Part shown: piece after piece, positions 1 to 8,468 of the stretch
Layout of the letters: the number at the start of each line of letters is the position of its first letter
Numbering within the stretch: position 1 is the stretch's first letter
Assembly (NCBI GenBank): GCA_942491145.1
Contig: CALOBC010000011.1
Location: forward strand, 1-64,000
DNA from: CAXQUZ01 sp942491145
GTDB lineage: Bacteria > Myxococcota_A > UBA796 > UBA2385
Reading direction: 5' to 3'
DNA length: 64,000 nucleotides
The notes under the pieces: model-generated
What the model was told of the DNA's origin: nothing
The model's input: only the letters and a program-made list of their open reading frames with translations
Databases searched by the model: none
Translations under genes and position numbers: made by a program

Positions 1-1
1 T

Positions 2-1051
2 GTGGGCATGACCGGTGAGTCCCTGCCGGTGGACCTCGACGTCTTGGCCGCCCGCATCGACGTTCTGCAGCGCAGCCCCGATGCGCGCTTGCATGGCCTG
101 CTCGCCGGCGCCCTGCTCTCCCGCGGCCTGCCCCACCGTCACCTGTTGCCTGAGCTGTTGCCCCTTCTCGGGGGTGCTGGTGCCCGGGAGGTGAGCGCTC
201 TGGTCGGCCTCTCCCCCGGGCTCACGCGCGTGGTGCCCGATGCCACCCGCCGGGCGGGGCTCTGCACGCTGGGCCGCGCCGTCGACTTGGGGCTGCTGCA
301 CGCCGTCTCGGGCTGGTGGTGCCAGCAGCGGGGGGACCGGGAAGCCCAAGAGATGGTGGACTGGTCCGAGGCCCATGGCGAGGAGGCGGGGCTGCTGGTG
401 CGAGATCCCTGGGCTGAGCTGCGCGAGACACTGGCTGAGGTCCTGGGGTCTTCTCTTGCTGGGAATGCTTTGTGGTACGGCATCTTGGAGGCCCATGCCG
501 CCGGCCGCTTGCGCAGTCCTGAAGAGGCCCTGGCCTTGCTGCCGACGCTCCGGGAGCGCCTGCGGGGAGGCTCGCTGACGGTGCTCATGGGGCCCTCGGG
601 CGCGGGCAAGTCCACCTGGGTGGCGGCCCACAAGGGCGATGCCACGGTCATCTCGCTGGACGCACTGCGGGAGGCCCGGGGGGACCGCAGCGACCAGAGC
701 GCCAATGCCGAGGTGGTCCACGAGGCCGTGAAGCTGCTCACCGTGGCCCTTCGGGCAGAGCAACACATCTTGTGGGATGCCACCTCCCTCACCCGCCGCC
801 AGCGGTCCCTCGTGCTTGATCTGGCCCACCGCTACCGCGTGCCCACGCGCATTGTGTGCCTCTTGACCCCCGAGATCACGCTGCGCGCCCGCAACCGTCA
901 GCGGCGCCACCCCGTGCCAGAAGCGGTGCTGGACGAGCAGCTCGCGTCGGTGCAGTGGCCCCAGCCCTTCGAGGCCCACCGTGTCGAGGATGTTGATGAA
1001 GACGGCGTCTTGGTGGGCATCAGCGGGGGCCTGGACCGGGTGCGGCCATGA
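2..1051 (+). CDS. Polynucleotide-kinase-like P-loop ATPase of an RNA-repair operon (5' end may lie outside window)
   Basis: The C-terminal half (about residues 190-335 of 349) is a P-loop kinase domain. It has Walker A GPSGAGKST at 197-205, an ISLDALR strand-loop with D220 where Pnkp-type kinases carry the catalytic Asp, a WDATSLTR segment near 258, and an Arg-rich lid (RARNRQRRHPVP). This is the layout of 5'-OH polynucleotide kinases. The first 185 residues are helical and unrecognised. The stop codon overlaps the next gene's ATG (ATGA), so the two are probably translationally coupled. The partner carries 3'-end processing domains, so 5'-phosphorylation of broken RNA is the inferred role. 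Candidate starts are GTG at 2 and ATG at 8; the reading frame runs to the window edge, so the true start could be upstream. Confidence 0.72.
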   Translation: MGMTGESLPVDLDVLAARIDVLQRSPDARLHGLLAGALLSRGLPHRHLLPELLPLLGGAGAREVSALVGLSPGLTRVVPDATRRAGLCTLGRAVDLGLLHAVSGWWCQQRGDREAQEMVDWSEAHGEEAGLLVRDPWAELRETLAEVLGSSLAGNALWYGILEAHAAGRLRSPEEALALLPTLRERLRGGSLTVLMGPSGAGKSTWVAAHKGDATVISLDALREARGDRSDQSANAEVVHEAVKLLTVALRAEQHILWDATSLTRRQRSLVLDLAHRYRVPTRIVCLLTPEITLRARNRQRRHPVPEAVLDEQLASVQWPQPFEAHRVEDVDEDGVLVGISGGLDRVRP

Positions 1052-3852
1052 TCACATCCGAGGCCCTCTACAGCCAGGTGCGCTGGGACCCCCGCTTTGA
1101 CCCCACCCGCTGGGTGCTCGGGGTGGAGGTGCGCCTGCCCGAGCCCAAGCGCGTCGCTCTTGTCGACTTTGTGCCCCGGGGCGACATTCCCTGGCATCGG
1201 GTGGTCTACTTTGAAGCCGACGGAGAGCGGGTCTGGGACCGCCGGACGGGCATCGACCGCGCCGAGGCCTCGGGCTTGGGTCGGGTGCGGGACGCCGCCG
1301 TGCTGAGCGCGGCCCACTTTGCCCCCCGGGTGGCCTTGGCGTGGCAGGGTGGGGCGTGGCGGCCCGAGGGCAGCCCCGAGCCGGCGCTTCAGGACGCCCA
1401 CACGGTGCTGACCTGGAACGTGCTGTTCGACCGGTACGACAGCGGGGAGCTGCACAGCCCGACCCGGCGGGGTCTGCTGCTGGATGCCCTGCAAGAGCTC
1501 GACGATGTCGACGTGATCGCGATGCAGGAGGTCCAGAGCACGGTGCTGCGACCGCTGATGGCCACGGCCTGGATGCGGGCGGGCTGGCGGGTGGTGCTGC
1601 CGGGCACCCCCAAAGAGGTCGACCAGTTCGGCTTGGTTCTGCTGGCGCGGGTTCCGGTGCGAGAGACCGGCTTTCTCCAGTTCAGCGGCCGCAAGGGTGC
1701 GCTGGCGATGGTGGTGGACGGGCTGAGCGGGCCTCGGGTGCTGGTGACGACCCACCTGACGAGCGACCACACCGAAGGGGCCGGCGCCCGGCGGGACCAG
1801 CAGCTCCTCCAGCTCCGCGAAGCCCTGGATGCCTCCGGCGGCGCGTCGGTGGTGCTGGGCGACCTCAATGTGGCGGGACCGGTGCCCAACGTTGCGCTCG
1901 GCCTGCGGGACGTGGGGGTGTCGGCGCCGACGTTTGACCCTGCCCGCAATCCCCTCGCGGCCATCTGCTCTCAGACGGGGGAGGCCCTGTGCATCGACCG
2001 GGTGCTGGTGAGCCCCCAGCTTCGGGGCACGGGTGCAGCACGGCTGGGCATGCAGCCCCAGCGTGTGGATGTGGACGGGCTTGACGCGCTGCACATCTCG
2101 GACCACTTCGGCGTGCGGGTGACGGTGGGGCCCTGTGCTGTGGTGGAGGGGCCGGTGCTCGATGGGCCCGTGACGGCTCGCACGGCCTTGTGTTGGATTC
2201 CTGAGAATGTTGATCTGGACGACATTGACGGGGTTCGTGCGAGGCTGGATCCAGCGGTTGTGCGGTGGATGCCCCACGTGAACCTGGTCTTCGGCTTTGT
2301 ACCGGAGCACCGCTTTGAGCAGGCCGCCGCGGTGGTGCAGTCCGCTCTGGAGGACGTGCCCCCGTTTGAGACGGAGATCGAGGGCCAGGGCACCTTCTCG
2401 GGACGGAGAGAGCGCACGGTCTGGCTGGACCCTGACGCCGGGGGACATGGGCGGTGGCAGGCGATCGCGGGGCGGCTGGACCCGGTCTTTCCCGGCTGCG
2501 CGCGGGCCCACACGTTCACGCCCCACCTGACCATTGCCCGCGTGTCATCGCGACAGTCGGTGCCCACCGTGCCGAAGCTCGATGCCCAGGTGGAGCGGCT
2601 GGCGCTGGTCTCGCGGCGGGGGGACGGGCCGATGGTGGTGCGGGGCACGGTGCCCTTGGGCGGCGGACCGGTGGTGTGGCATGACGGGAAGGGGCCGGAG
2701 ACGGTGCCCTGGGACCGCCCGGCACGGGTGCAAGAAGCGGACGGGGTGTGGCAGGCGCTGCGGGCGGCCTTGCCGGAGTGTGGGGTGTGGCGCACCGGGT
2801 CGCGGGCCATCGACTGTGCCCTGGTGGTGAGTGATCTCGATGTGGTGGTGGCGGCGCCCCCTGGGGTAGACGTGGCCCGGCGGCTGGGGGCTGCGGTGCC
2901 GGGCGGGGACCTGCGCCGGGTGTCGGGTGCGCGGGTGCCGGGGCTCAAGCTGAGCGTGGCTGGCCTGTCGGTGGACATCGCGGTGGTGGACATCGCGGTG
3001 GTGGACACTCTGGGGGTGGACGGAGTGGCGCCCGTGGACGCGGTGGCCCAGCGGGCACACTTGCCGGTCCCCGCGGCCCATGCGCTGTCGGCGGTGAGCG
3101 ATGCCGAGGCCTTGCGCGCGGCGGTGGGCGAGGGGGCACCGCGCTTCCGTCGCTTGCTGGGTGTGGTGCGCACCTGGGCGCGTTCCCGGGGGCTCGACGT
3201 GCGGCCCCTCGGGGGACTGCCAGGGCTGGCGTGGTCGGTGTTGGCGGCCCGGGTGGTTCTGGACGCGCCCACTGACATGGGCGACAGTGCCCTGGTGGTG
3301 AGCTTCTTCGAGACCTGGGCCGAGCGTGGCTTCGGGTTGCCGGTCTCGCTTCACGACGACTGGGCGGGCCAGCCGGGGCTCCCGGTCCAGATCTGCACAC
3401 CGAGCGCACCGCTGCGGGCATGCAGCGACGGGGTCACTCAGACGATGGCCACTCTCCTCGCCCACGAGCTGCTGCGGGCATGGGCGGTGTGTGTGGAGGG
3501 TGGGTCGCTGGCGGAGCTGTGTGCACCCCCACCGATGCACCGTCGCCACGGGGCCTGGGCGGTGGTGGGGGCGCCCAGTGTGGGACCGGCGGGCCGGGTG
3601 CGGGGACGGCTGCGGGCCCTGTTGGGAATGCTCGAAGCTGCCGGCGTAGAGGGTGTTCACGTGTGGCCCCATGCGCATGTGCTCGACGGCAAGATCTGCC
3701 TCGCTGTGGGCTTGGGACCGACGCCGCCGGACGCGTCGGCACTGGCCCGGATGGTGTCGCCCTGGCTGGCCCGGGTGGCCGATGTGGGCGGCACGGTGGA
3801 CTGGGTGGCGGGGGGCGGACTGGACCTCCCATCCCCGTGGCCGGTGCGTTGA
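1048..3852 (+). CDS. Four-domain RNA-repair protein: MJ1316 - EEP - 2H phosphoesterase - eukaryote-type poly(A) polymerase
   Basis: A 934-residue protein with four domains in series. Residues 6-72 match the MJ1316/DUF504 domain (WDPRFDP, IPWHRVVYF, VWDRRTGID), proposed by others to recognise cyclic-phosphate RNA ends. Residues 119-360 form an endonuclease/exonuclease/phosphatase domain with WN123-124, E161, H236, GDLN at 271-274 and SDH at 351-353. Residues about 372-540 form a 2H phosphoesterase with both motifs, HVNL at 410 and HLTI at 493. Residues about 560-930 are a poly(A)-polymerase-like nucleotidyltransferase: GS at 584-585, the metal triad D596, D598 and D643, a helical core with LLGVVRTWARSRG and LGGLPGLAWSVL, and a C-terminal RRM-like part. 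Family knowledge predicts 3'-cyclic-end removal and re-tailing, linked to the upstream kinase. An 18-bp direct repeat encodes DIAVVDIAVVD around D643. Domain calls are firm; the pathway role is inference. Confidence 0.85.
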   Translation: MITSEALYSQVRWDPRFDPTRWVLGVEVRLPEPKRVALVDFVPRGDIPWHRVVYFEADGERVWDRRTGIDRAEASGLGRVRDAAVLSAAHFAPRVALAWQGGAWRPEGSPEPALQDAHTVLTWNVLFDRYDSGELHSPTRRGLLLDALQELDDVDVIAMQEVQSTVLRPLMATAWMRAGWRVVLPGTPKEVDQFGLVLLARVPVRETGFLQFSGRKGALAMVVDGLSGPRVLVTTHLTSDHTEGAGARRDQQLLQLREALDASGGASVVLGDLNVAGPVPNVALGLRDVGVSAPTFDPARNPLAAICSQTGEALCIDRVLVSPQLRGTGAARLGMQPQRVDVDGLDALHISDHFGVRVTVGPCAVVEGPVLDGPVTARTALCWIPENVDLDDIDGVRARLDPAVVRWMPHVNLVFGFVPEHRFEQAAAVVQSALEDVPPFETEIEGQGTFSGRRERTVWLDPDAGGHGRWQAIAGRLDPVFPGCARAHTFTPHLTIARVSSRQSVPTVPKLDAQVERLALVSRRGDGPMVVRGTVPLGGGPVVWHDGKGPETVPWDRPARVQEADGVWQALRAALPECGVWRTGSRAIDCALVVSDLDVVVAAPPGVDVARRLGAAVPGGDLRRVSGARVPGLKLSVAGLSVDIAVVDIAVVDTLGVDGVAPVDAVAQRAHLPVPAAHALSAVSDAEALRAAVGEGAPRFRRLLGVVRTWARSRGLDVRPLGGLPGLAWSVLAARVVLDAPTDMGDSALVVSFFETWAERGFGLPVSLHDDWAGQPGLPVQICTPSAPLRACSDGVTQTMATLLAHELLRAWAVCVEGGSLAELCAPPPMHRRHGAWAVVGAPSVGPAGRVRGRLRALLGMLEAAGVEGVHVWPHAHVLDGKICLAVGLGPTPPDASALARMVSPWLARVADVGGTVDWVAGGGLDLPSPWPVR

Positions 3853-3931
3853 GCGACTGGGCCGGCGGGGGCCATCCCCACCCATCGCAGTGTCAGGGCT
3901 TGCTCGGCGGGGCCTCGACCTCGCGGCGTGC

Positions 3932-5176
3932 TCAAGGGGTCGGGCAGGTGCCCCAAGCTGGCTTGGGCTCGGTCCATGCGTCCGCCAGATTGCTGAATCC
4001 ATCGGGCTCACGGCTGAACTGGCTCACACACCACCCGCTGAGATCCTGGTTGAAGGCGGCGGCCGCGGAGAACATCCATCTCATGTCGGTCACGCTGCTG
4101 GTGTCCCAGACCCCAATGCCGCCGTCAAATGCCGTGGCGTAGGAGAACATGTCGTCCATGCGGGTGACGCCGCTGGTGTCCCACCCGCCGATGTCTTGGT
4201 CGAAGGCAGTGGCGCCGGAGAACATGCCGTCCATGCGGGTGACGCTGCTGGTGTCCCAGCCGCCGACGTCCTGGTTGAACGAGGTGGCCCCCATGAACAT
4301 CGCGCGCATGTCGGTGACGCTGCTGGTGTCCCAGCCGCCGATGTTCTGGTTGAAGGTCGCGTTTGCCAGGAACATGCCGTCCATGTGGTTTACGCTGCTG
4401 GTGTCCCAGCCGCCGATGTCCTGGTTGAACGCGGAGGCCAGCGTGAACATCCCGCTCATGTCGGTGACGCTACTGGTGTCCCAGCCGCCGATGTCGTGAT
4501 TAAACCTCAAAGTACCAGCAAACATCTCGCTCATGTTGGTCACCTTGGCGGTGTTCCAGCCGCTGATGTCCTGGTTGAAGACGTCGGCGGCGAGCATGCC
4601 GTACATGTTGGTCACGTTGCTGGTGTCCCAGCTTCCAATGTCCTGGTCGAAGGACGATGCACCGCTCAGCATCTGGGCCATGTTGGTGACGCTGCTGGTG
4701 TCCCAGCTTCCGATGTCCCCATTGAAGTCGTCCACACCGGCGAAGAGCTGGGACATGTCGGCGACGCCGCTCGTGCAGACGTTGATCAAGGCTTCGGTGT
4801 TGTCCGCCCCCCCTGACGCCATGGCGCGAAGCGGGTTCTCGCTCACCTTGGCGAACGCGCGCGACCCCACGAAGCCGACCTCGAGGACCTCGACATCGGG
4901 GCAGAGCACGGTGACGCCGTTGGCGTGGAGATAGAAGCCATCGCACTCCGGGTCGTTGTCGCAGTCGCTGTCCGGCTCGCCCGAGTCTCCGTCGGTGCCG
5001 TCCGAGCCTCCGTCGGTGCCGTCCGAGCCATCGCTGCTGTCATCGGCCTCGTTGGAGGCATGTCCGGCAACATTGATCGGCTTGCTTTCGTGGGCCTCGG
5101 TGCACGCGATGGACAGCGAGATGAACATCGTCAAGGCGCTGGACGCAAGACGCTGATGGGCGTTTGAGGTGGACAA
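3932..5176 (-). CDS. BspA-type repeat surface lipoprotein (DUF285)
   Basis: A 414-residue lipoprotein. The signal peptide ends in the lipobox LSIAC and is followed by an acidic linker of SDG, TDG and GDS units (residues about 45-75). Residues about 135-400 consist of ten 24-25-residue BspA/DUF285 repeats with the pattern VTxMxxMFxxAxxFNQDIGGWDTSS. Such repeats fold as leucine-rich-repeat-like solenoids and occur in adhesins and other exported proteins. The call of surface location comes from the signal and the family; the ligand is unknown. It stands alone, convergent with the RNA-repair operon (79 bp between stop codons). Confidence 0.85.
   Translation of the reverse strand: MSTSNAHQRLASSALTMFISLSIACTEAHESKPINVAGHASNEADDSSDGSDGTDGGSDGTDGDSGEPDSDCDNDPECDGFYLHANGVTVLCPDVEVLEVGFVGSRAFAKVSENPLRAMASGGADNTEALINVCTSGVADMSQLFAGVDDFNGDIGSWDTSSVTNMAQMLSGASSFDQDIGSWDTSNVTNMYGMLAADVFNQDISGWNTAKVTNMSEMFAGTLRFNHDIGGWDTSSVTDMSGMFTLASAFNQDIGGWDTSSVNHMDGMFLANATFNQNIGGWDTSSVTDMRAMFMGATSFNQDVGGWDTSSVTRMDGMFSGATAFDQDIGGWDTSGVTRMDDMFSYATAFDGGIGVWDTSSVTDMRWMFSAAAAFNQDLSGWCVSQFSREPDGFSNLADAWTEPKPAWGTCPTP
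4016..4767 (-). repeat. 75-bp coding tandem repeat array (BspA units)
   Basis: About ten tandem copies of a 72-75 bp unit inside the BspA lipoprotein gene. Each encodes one VTxM...GGWDTSS repeat. The phrase ctggtgtcccagccgccgat recurs nearly unchanged every 75 bp. Central units are more alike than the ends, as expected where recombination changes copy number. Confidence 0.85.
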
Positions 5177-5291
5177 GCTGAGCCTCTTGGTGGGGTCTAC
5201 ACATTAGCACTCGGGGATGTTCGAGTCTGTGCCTTGAGCGACTGGGCTGGCGGTGGGATCGGGCTACGTCGCGGCCAACCCGCGAGGATGC

Positions 5292-6125
5292 ATGTCTGAC
5301 TACGTCCCCCCCAAGGTCTGGACCTGGAACGCCGAGAGCGGTGGCCGGTTCGCCAACATCAACCGCCCCATCGCCGGTGCCACCCACGAGGCCGAGCTGC
5401 CGGTCGGCGAGCATGGACTGCAGCTCTACTCGCTGGCCACGCCGAACGGGGTGAAGGCCACGGTGATGCTCGAAGAGCTGCTGGAGGCTGGTCACACGGG
5501 CGCTGAGTATGACGCCTGGATCATCAACATCATGGAGGGCGACCAATTTGGCTCGGGCTTTGTGGGGATTAACCCCAACTCGAAGATCCCGGCCTTGTTT
5601 GACCGCAGCGTGGACCCGGGCGTGCGGGTGTTTGAGTCGGGATCGATCTTGCTCTACCTGGCGCGCAAGTTCGGGGCCTTCCTGCCCGAGGATGCCGCAG
5701 CCCAGGCCGAGGTCATGAGCTGGGTGTTCTGGCAGATGGGCGCCGCGCCCTACCTGGGCGGGGGCTTTGGCCACTTCTATGCGTATGCGCCCACCAAGCT
5801 GGAGTACCCCATCGACCGCTTTGCGATGGAGACCAAGCGCCAGCTCGATGTGTTGGATCGCAACCTTGCGGAGCGGCAGTACATCGCGGGTGATGCCTAC
5901 ACCATCGCCGACATGGCCATCTGGCCCTGGTATGGCGCGCTTGTGTTGGGACAACTCTACAAGGCCGCTGAGTTTCTGTCGGTCGACAGCTACACCCATG
6001 TGTTGCGCTGGGCCAAGCAGCTCGAAGCCCGTCCGGCGGTGGCCCGGGGGTGTCGGGTGAACCGGACTTGGGGCGACGCGGAGACCCGCGTGACCGAGCG
6101 CCACAGCACGGCAGACTTTCGCTGA
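5292..6125 (+). CDS. yghU: YghU-type glutathione-dependent disulfide-bond oxidoreductase (nu-class GST)
   Basis: A 277-residue cytoplasmic protein that follows E. coli YghU closely from end to end: KVWTWNAESGGRFANINRP at the N terminus, LQLYSLATPNGVKATVMLEEL in the thioredoxin-like domain, NPNSKIPALFD and RVFESGSILLYLA at the glutathione site, and GDAYTIADMAIWPW in the helical domain. Nu-class GSTs use two glutathiones and reduce organic hydroperoxides or disulfides. ATG at 5292 is chosen because its first residues (MSDYVPPKVW) align with the family; an upstream in-frame start at 5253 would add a non-homologous tail. The gene appears monocistronic. A second nu-class GST lies near 31.6 kb. Confidence 0.93.
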   Translation: MSDYVPPKVWTWNAESGGRFANINRPIAGATHEAELPVGEHGLQLYSLATPNGVKATVMLEELLEAGHTGAEYDAWIINIMEGDQFGSGFVGINPNSKIPALFDRSVDPGVRVFESGSILLYLARKFGAFLPEDAAAQAEVMSWVFWQMGAAPYLGGGFGHFYAYAPTKLEYPIDRFAMETKRQLDVLDRNLAERQYIAGDAYTIADMAIWPWYGALVLGQLYKAAEFLSVDSYTHVLRWAKQLEARPAVARGCRVNRTWGDAETRVTERHSTADFR

Positions 6126-6220
6126 GGGCGACGTCTGTCGGCCGACGGACCGCCTCGTGTCGGCCGCGCGCGACATGACGCCGACAGTCAACCCGCGCGA
6201 CGAAGACTATTGCTCGGGTC

Positions 6221-7859
6221 TGGTTCTGACATTGATCATCGCGACGACAAGGTCGAGAACGGCGGCGTCCTCGGCTAGGCTTCGGGTGTGAAGCTCCAAC
6301 GCCACACCGGAGGCCGCCGCCGTGCCGAACATTGTAGACGCTATCTCCGCTCTGGTCACCCAGGTTCCGTCCCTGGGCCCACCGCTGGCCGAGCTCGCGT
6401 CGAGCTTGGTGGCCATATTCTCCGAGGCCAGCAGCGTGGCTGAAGCGGAGGACGCCATCGTGGACGCAACGGATGCGCTCGCCGCGGCGAGCCTCGCTGA
6501 GGTGCTGCGGACCCACGAGCCCACGGCCGAGATGGTCGAGGTGGACGGCAAAAAGTACCGCCGGCTCAAGGCCGCCAGCCCCGGCACGTACTTCGGTCTG
6601 CGCGGGCCCATGAAGGTCGAGCGCCACCTGTACCGGCAGGTGGGCATCCGCAACGGTCCCACCATCGTCCCGCTGGAGCTAAACGCGGGCCTGGTCGACG
6701 GGCTGTGGACTCCCTTGGCCGGCGCAGCCGCTGGCCACCTGCTCCAGGATGAGCCGTCTCGCGACGCGGTACAGACTTGTCGAGCCCTACGTGTCCTGCC
6801 GTACTCTCGCTCGTCCCTGGAGCGCGGCGGAGAGCGCCTGGGCCAGCGCTGGGAGCAGATCCGGTGCGACGCCGAAGACCAGCTGGCCTCCGCGTTCGAG
6901 GTACCGGAGAAGGCGACGACGGTCTCGGTGTCCGTCGACCGGGTCTCGATTCCGATGGAGGAGCCGCTCTTCGATGACAACGGCTCGGTCGTCGTCAATG
7001 ACGGGAAAGAGCGGATCCGAGTCGCATACCGGATGGCGTACTGCGGCATCGGGACCCTTCACGACGCCGACGGCGAGCCCCTGCACTCTGTCCGCTACGG
7101 CCGGATGCCCGCAGAAGGGCACAACCCGATCGAGGACACGCTCTGGGGCGACATCGAGGCGCTGATGCTCGCGCAGCCGTCCCTGAAGCTGGTTGGGCTC
7201 GCCGACGGCGCGCCGGAGATGCAGTACATCCTGGACCGAACCGTTGGTGCCTTCGACAACGTGGAAATCGCCATCGACTTCTGGCACGTGGTCGAGAAGG
7301 TCGCGGCCGCCGTGAAGGCCACAGGGCAGGACACGGCGGTCTGGCTGCCGCGCCTCCGCCAGTGGCTTCGAGAGAGGGACAACGGCCCAGAGCACGTCCT
7401 GATCGTCCTTCGGTCCTGGCTCGTCGAGCTGGCAGGAACGCCCCCCGAGGCGCTCGCGGATGCGGTCACCTACCTCGAGCGAAACGCCGACCGCATGCGC
7501 TATAAACGCCTCCGTGACCAGGGCTTGCCCATCGGAAGCGGCCATGTCGAGGCTACATGCAAGTCCATCGTCTCCACCCGCATGAAGCGCTGTGGAGCCC
7601 GCTGGAAGACTCCAGGTGGTCAAGCCGTCCTCAGCCTGCGAGCCCTGGCCAAGTCATCGCGATGGGACCAAGCCATGGCGATCCTCCTGCCCACTTGGCG
7701 CAGGCCCGTCCGGGAGGTCGCATGACGGGTCCGCTCAATGTGAGATCCACACCCCTGGCCAAGTCATCGCGATGGGACCAAGCCATGGCGATCCTCCTGC
7801 CCACTTGGCGCAGGCCCGTCCGGGAGGTCGCATGACGGGTCCGCTCAATGTGAGATCCA
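6221..7859 (+). mobile_element. ISKra4-family insertion sequence with duplicated right end
   Basis: Imperfect terminal inverted repeats bound the element: left tggttctgacattgatc (6221-6237) and right, as reverse complement, tggatctcacattgagc (7733-7749), 14 of 17 identical. A second identical right repeat occurs at 7843-7859 because the last 110 bp are tandemly duplicated. The element is therefore about 1.53 kb to the inner end or 1.64 kb to the outer one. It holds a single transposase gene. I see no clear target-site duplication. Confidence 0.75.
6322..7725 (+). CDS. ISKra4-family transposase
   Basis: A 467-residue transposase. Characteristic parts are VSVDRVSIPMEEP (a DDE-type catalytic region), LADGAPEM, FDNVEIAIDFWHVVEK and the C-terminal signature LPIGSGHVEATCKSIVSTRM followed by KRCGARWKTPGGQAVL. 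These match ISKra4 transposases. It starts with GTG at 6322, some 100 bp inside the left inverted repeat. The frame is uninterrupted, so it may be active. Downstream, the 110-bp repeat copies the last 80 bp of the gene plus the right IR. Confidence 0.88.
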   Translation: MPNIVDAISALVTQVPSLGPPLAELASSLVAIFSEASSVAEAEDAIVDATDALAAASLAEVLRTHEPTAEMVEVDGKKYRRLKAASPGTYFGLRGPMKVERHLYRQVGIRNGPTIVPLELNAGLVDGLWTPLAGAAAGHLLQDEPSRDAVQTCRALRVLPYSRSSLERGGERLGQRWEQIRCDAEDQLASAFEVPEKATTVSVSVDRVSIPMEEPLFDDNGSVVVNDGKERIRVAYRMAYCGIGTLHDADGEPLHSVRYGRMPAEGHNPIEDTLWGDIEALMLAQPSLKLVGLADGAPEMQYILDRTVGAFDNVEIAIDFWHVVEKVAAAVKATGQDTAVWLPRLRQWLRERDNGPEHVLIVLRSWLVELAGTPPEALADAVTYLERNADRMRYKRLRDQGLPIGSGHVEATCKSIVSTRMKRCGARWKTPGGQAVLSLRALAKSSRWDQAMAILLPTWRRPVREVA

Positions 7860-7861
7860 CA
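7643..7861 (+). repeat. 110-bp tandem direct duplication at the IS right end
   Basis: The sequence 7643-7751 recurs at 7753-7861 with no difference that I can find. The unit holds the last 27 codons of the transposase, its stop codon and the right inverted repeat. The element thus carries two potential right ends in direct orientation. Confidence 0.92.
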
Positions 7862-7865
7862 GCCG

Positions 7866-8048
7866 GTGGCGATGGTCTTGTTTGACAAGCAGATCAGCGG
7901 GTTCGCGAAGCTGCCAGGTGAGGCGTGGCGGAGAGTTCCGCCGAAGTTGCCGGAGCCGGCCAAGGATGTGCTCCAGCTGCTTGGTCTCGACGAAAGTGTT
8001 TACGCCAATCCGCCGCCGAGACGGAAAAGAATGGAGGACGCCGTGTAG
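7866..8048 (+). pseudogene. C-terminal fragment of an unknown gene truncated by the IS
   Basis: An open frame of 60 codons, ending LPEPAKDVLQLLGLDESVYA followed by a short Arg/Lys-rich tail, runs out of the IS right end. It has no ribosome-binding site and opens inside the IS border, so it reads as the 3' remainder of a gene interrupted there. No matching 5' part is visible on the other side of the IS. The family is not recognised. Confidence 0.3.
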
Positions 8049-8185
8049 GGTCGGGAGTCACAGTTGTGTGCTGCGACGACACGCGCCCGGAGTTCGATGG
8101 GATGCGGCTTGGGCATTGTGGCCTCCTTGAGGCCCACCAGATCACCCGTTCTGGAGAGACCAGCAAGTTCCGTGCTCCAAGGTGA

Positions 8186-8404
8186 GCGGCCCCTCTATGC
8201 GGCAAGCAGCACGATCAACCTCGGTACGGCCGGCTGTACCACCACGATGACGCATTGTCTGCGTTCGGCGGCACTGTGTTGGGTGGCGACCTCAAGGCTG
8301 CGGGCTGGGCCAACACTCAAGACTACGTCGTCGCGGCGCCCTACCAGATCGTCTATGGCGGGGAGATGAGCGGCACGTCCCACACCTACGTCTTTCAGAA
8401 GTAG
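8186..8404 (+). pseudogene. 3' remnant of an unrecognised protein gene
   Basis: This frame is open for 72 codons with no good start. It encodes a natural-looking C terminus: RYGRLYHHDDALSAFGGTVL, then DLKAAGWANTQDYVVAAPYQ, ending GTSHTYVFQK. Low-complexity bias does not explain it. It lies in the debris between the ISKra4 element and the secretion ATPase, so I read it as the end of a gene destroyed by insertion. Function unknown. Confidence 0.35.
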
Positions 8405-8468
8405 GCCACCCCGCGAAGGTTCGGGGGCCCAACCGCCCCGTTCCTTCGCTCTCGGGCACGGATCCAAC

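Noticed and set aside
1971..3278. Long minus-strand open frames opposite the RNA-repair gene
   Set aside because: The plus-strand frame carries four clear domains; the opposite frames are Arg/Pro/Ser-rich shadows caused by high GC.
4016..4767. CRISPR or regulatory repeat array
   Set aside because: The 75-bp units are in frame and encode BspA repeats.
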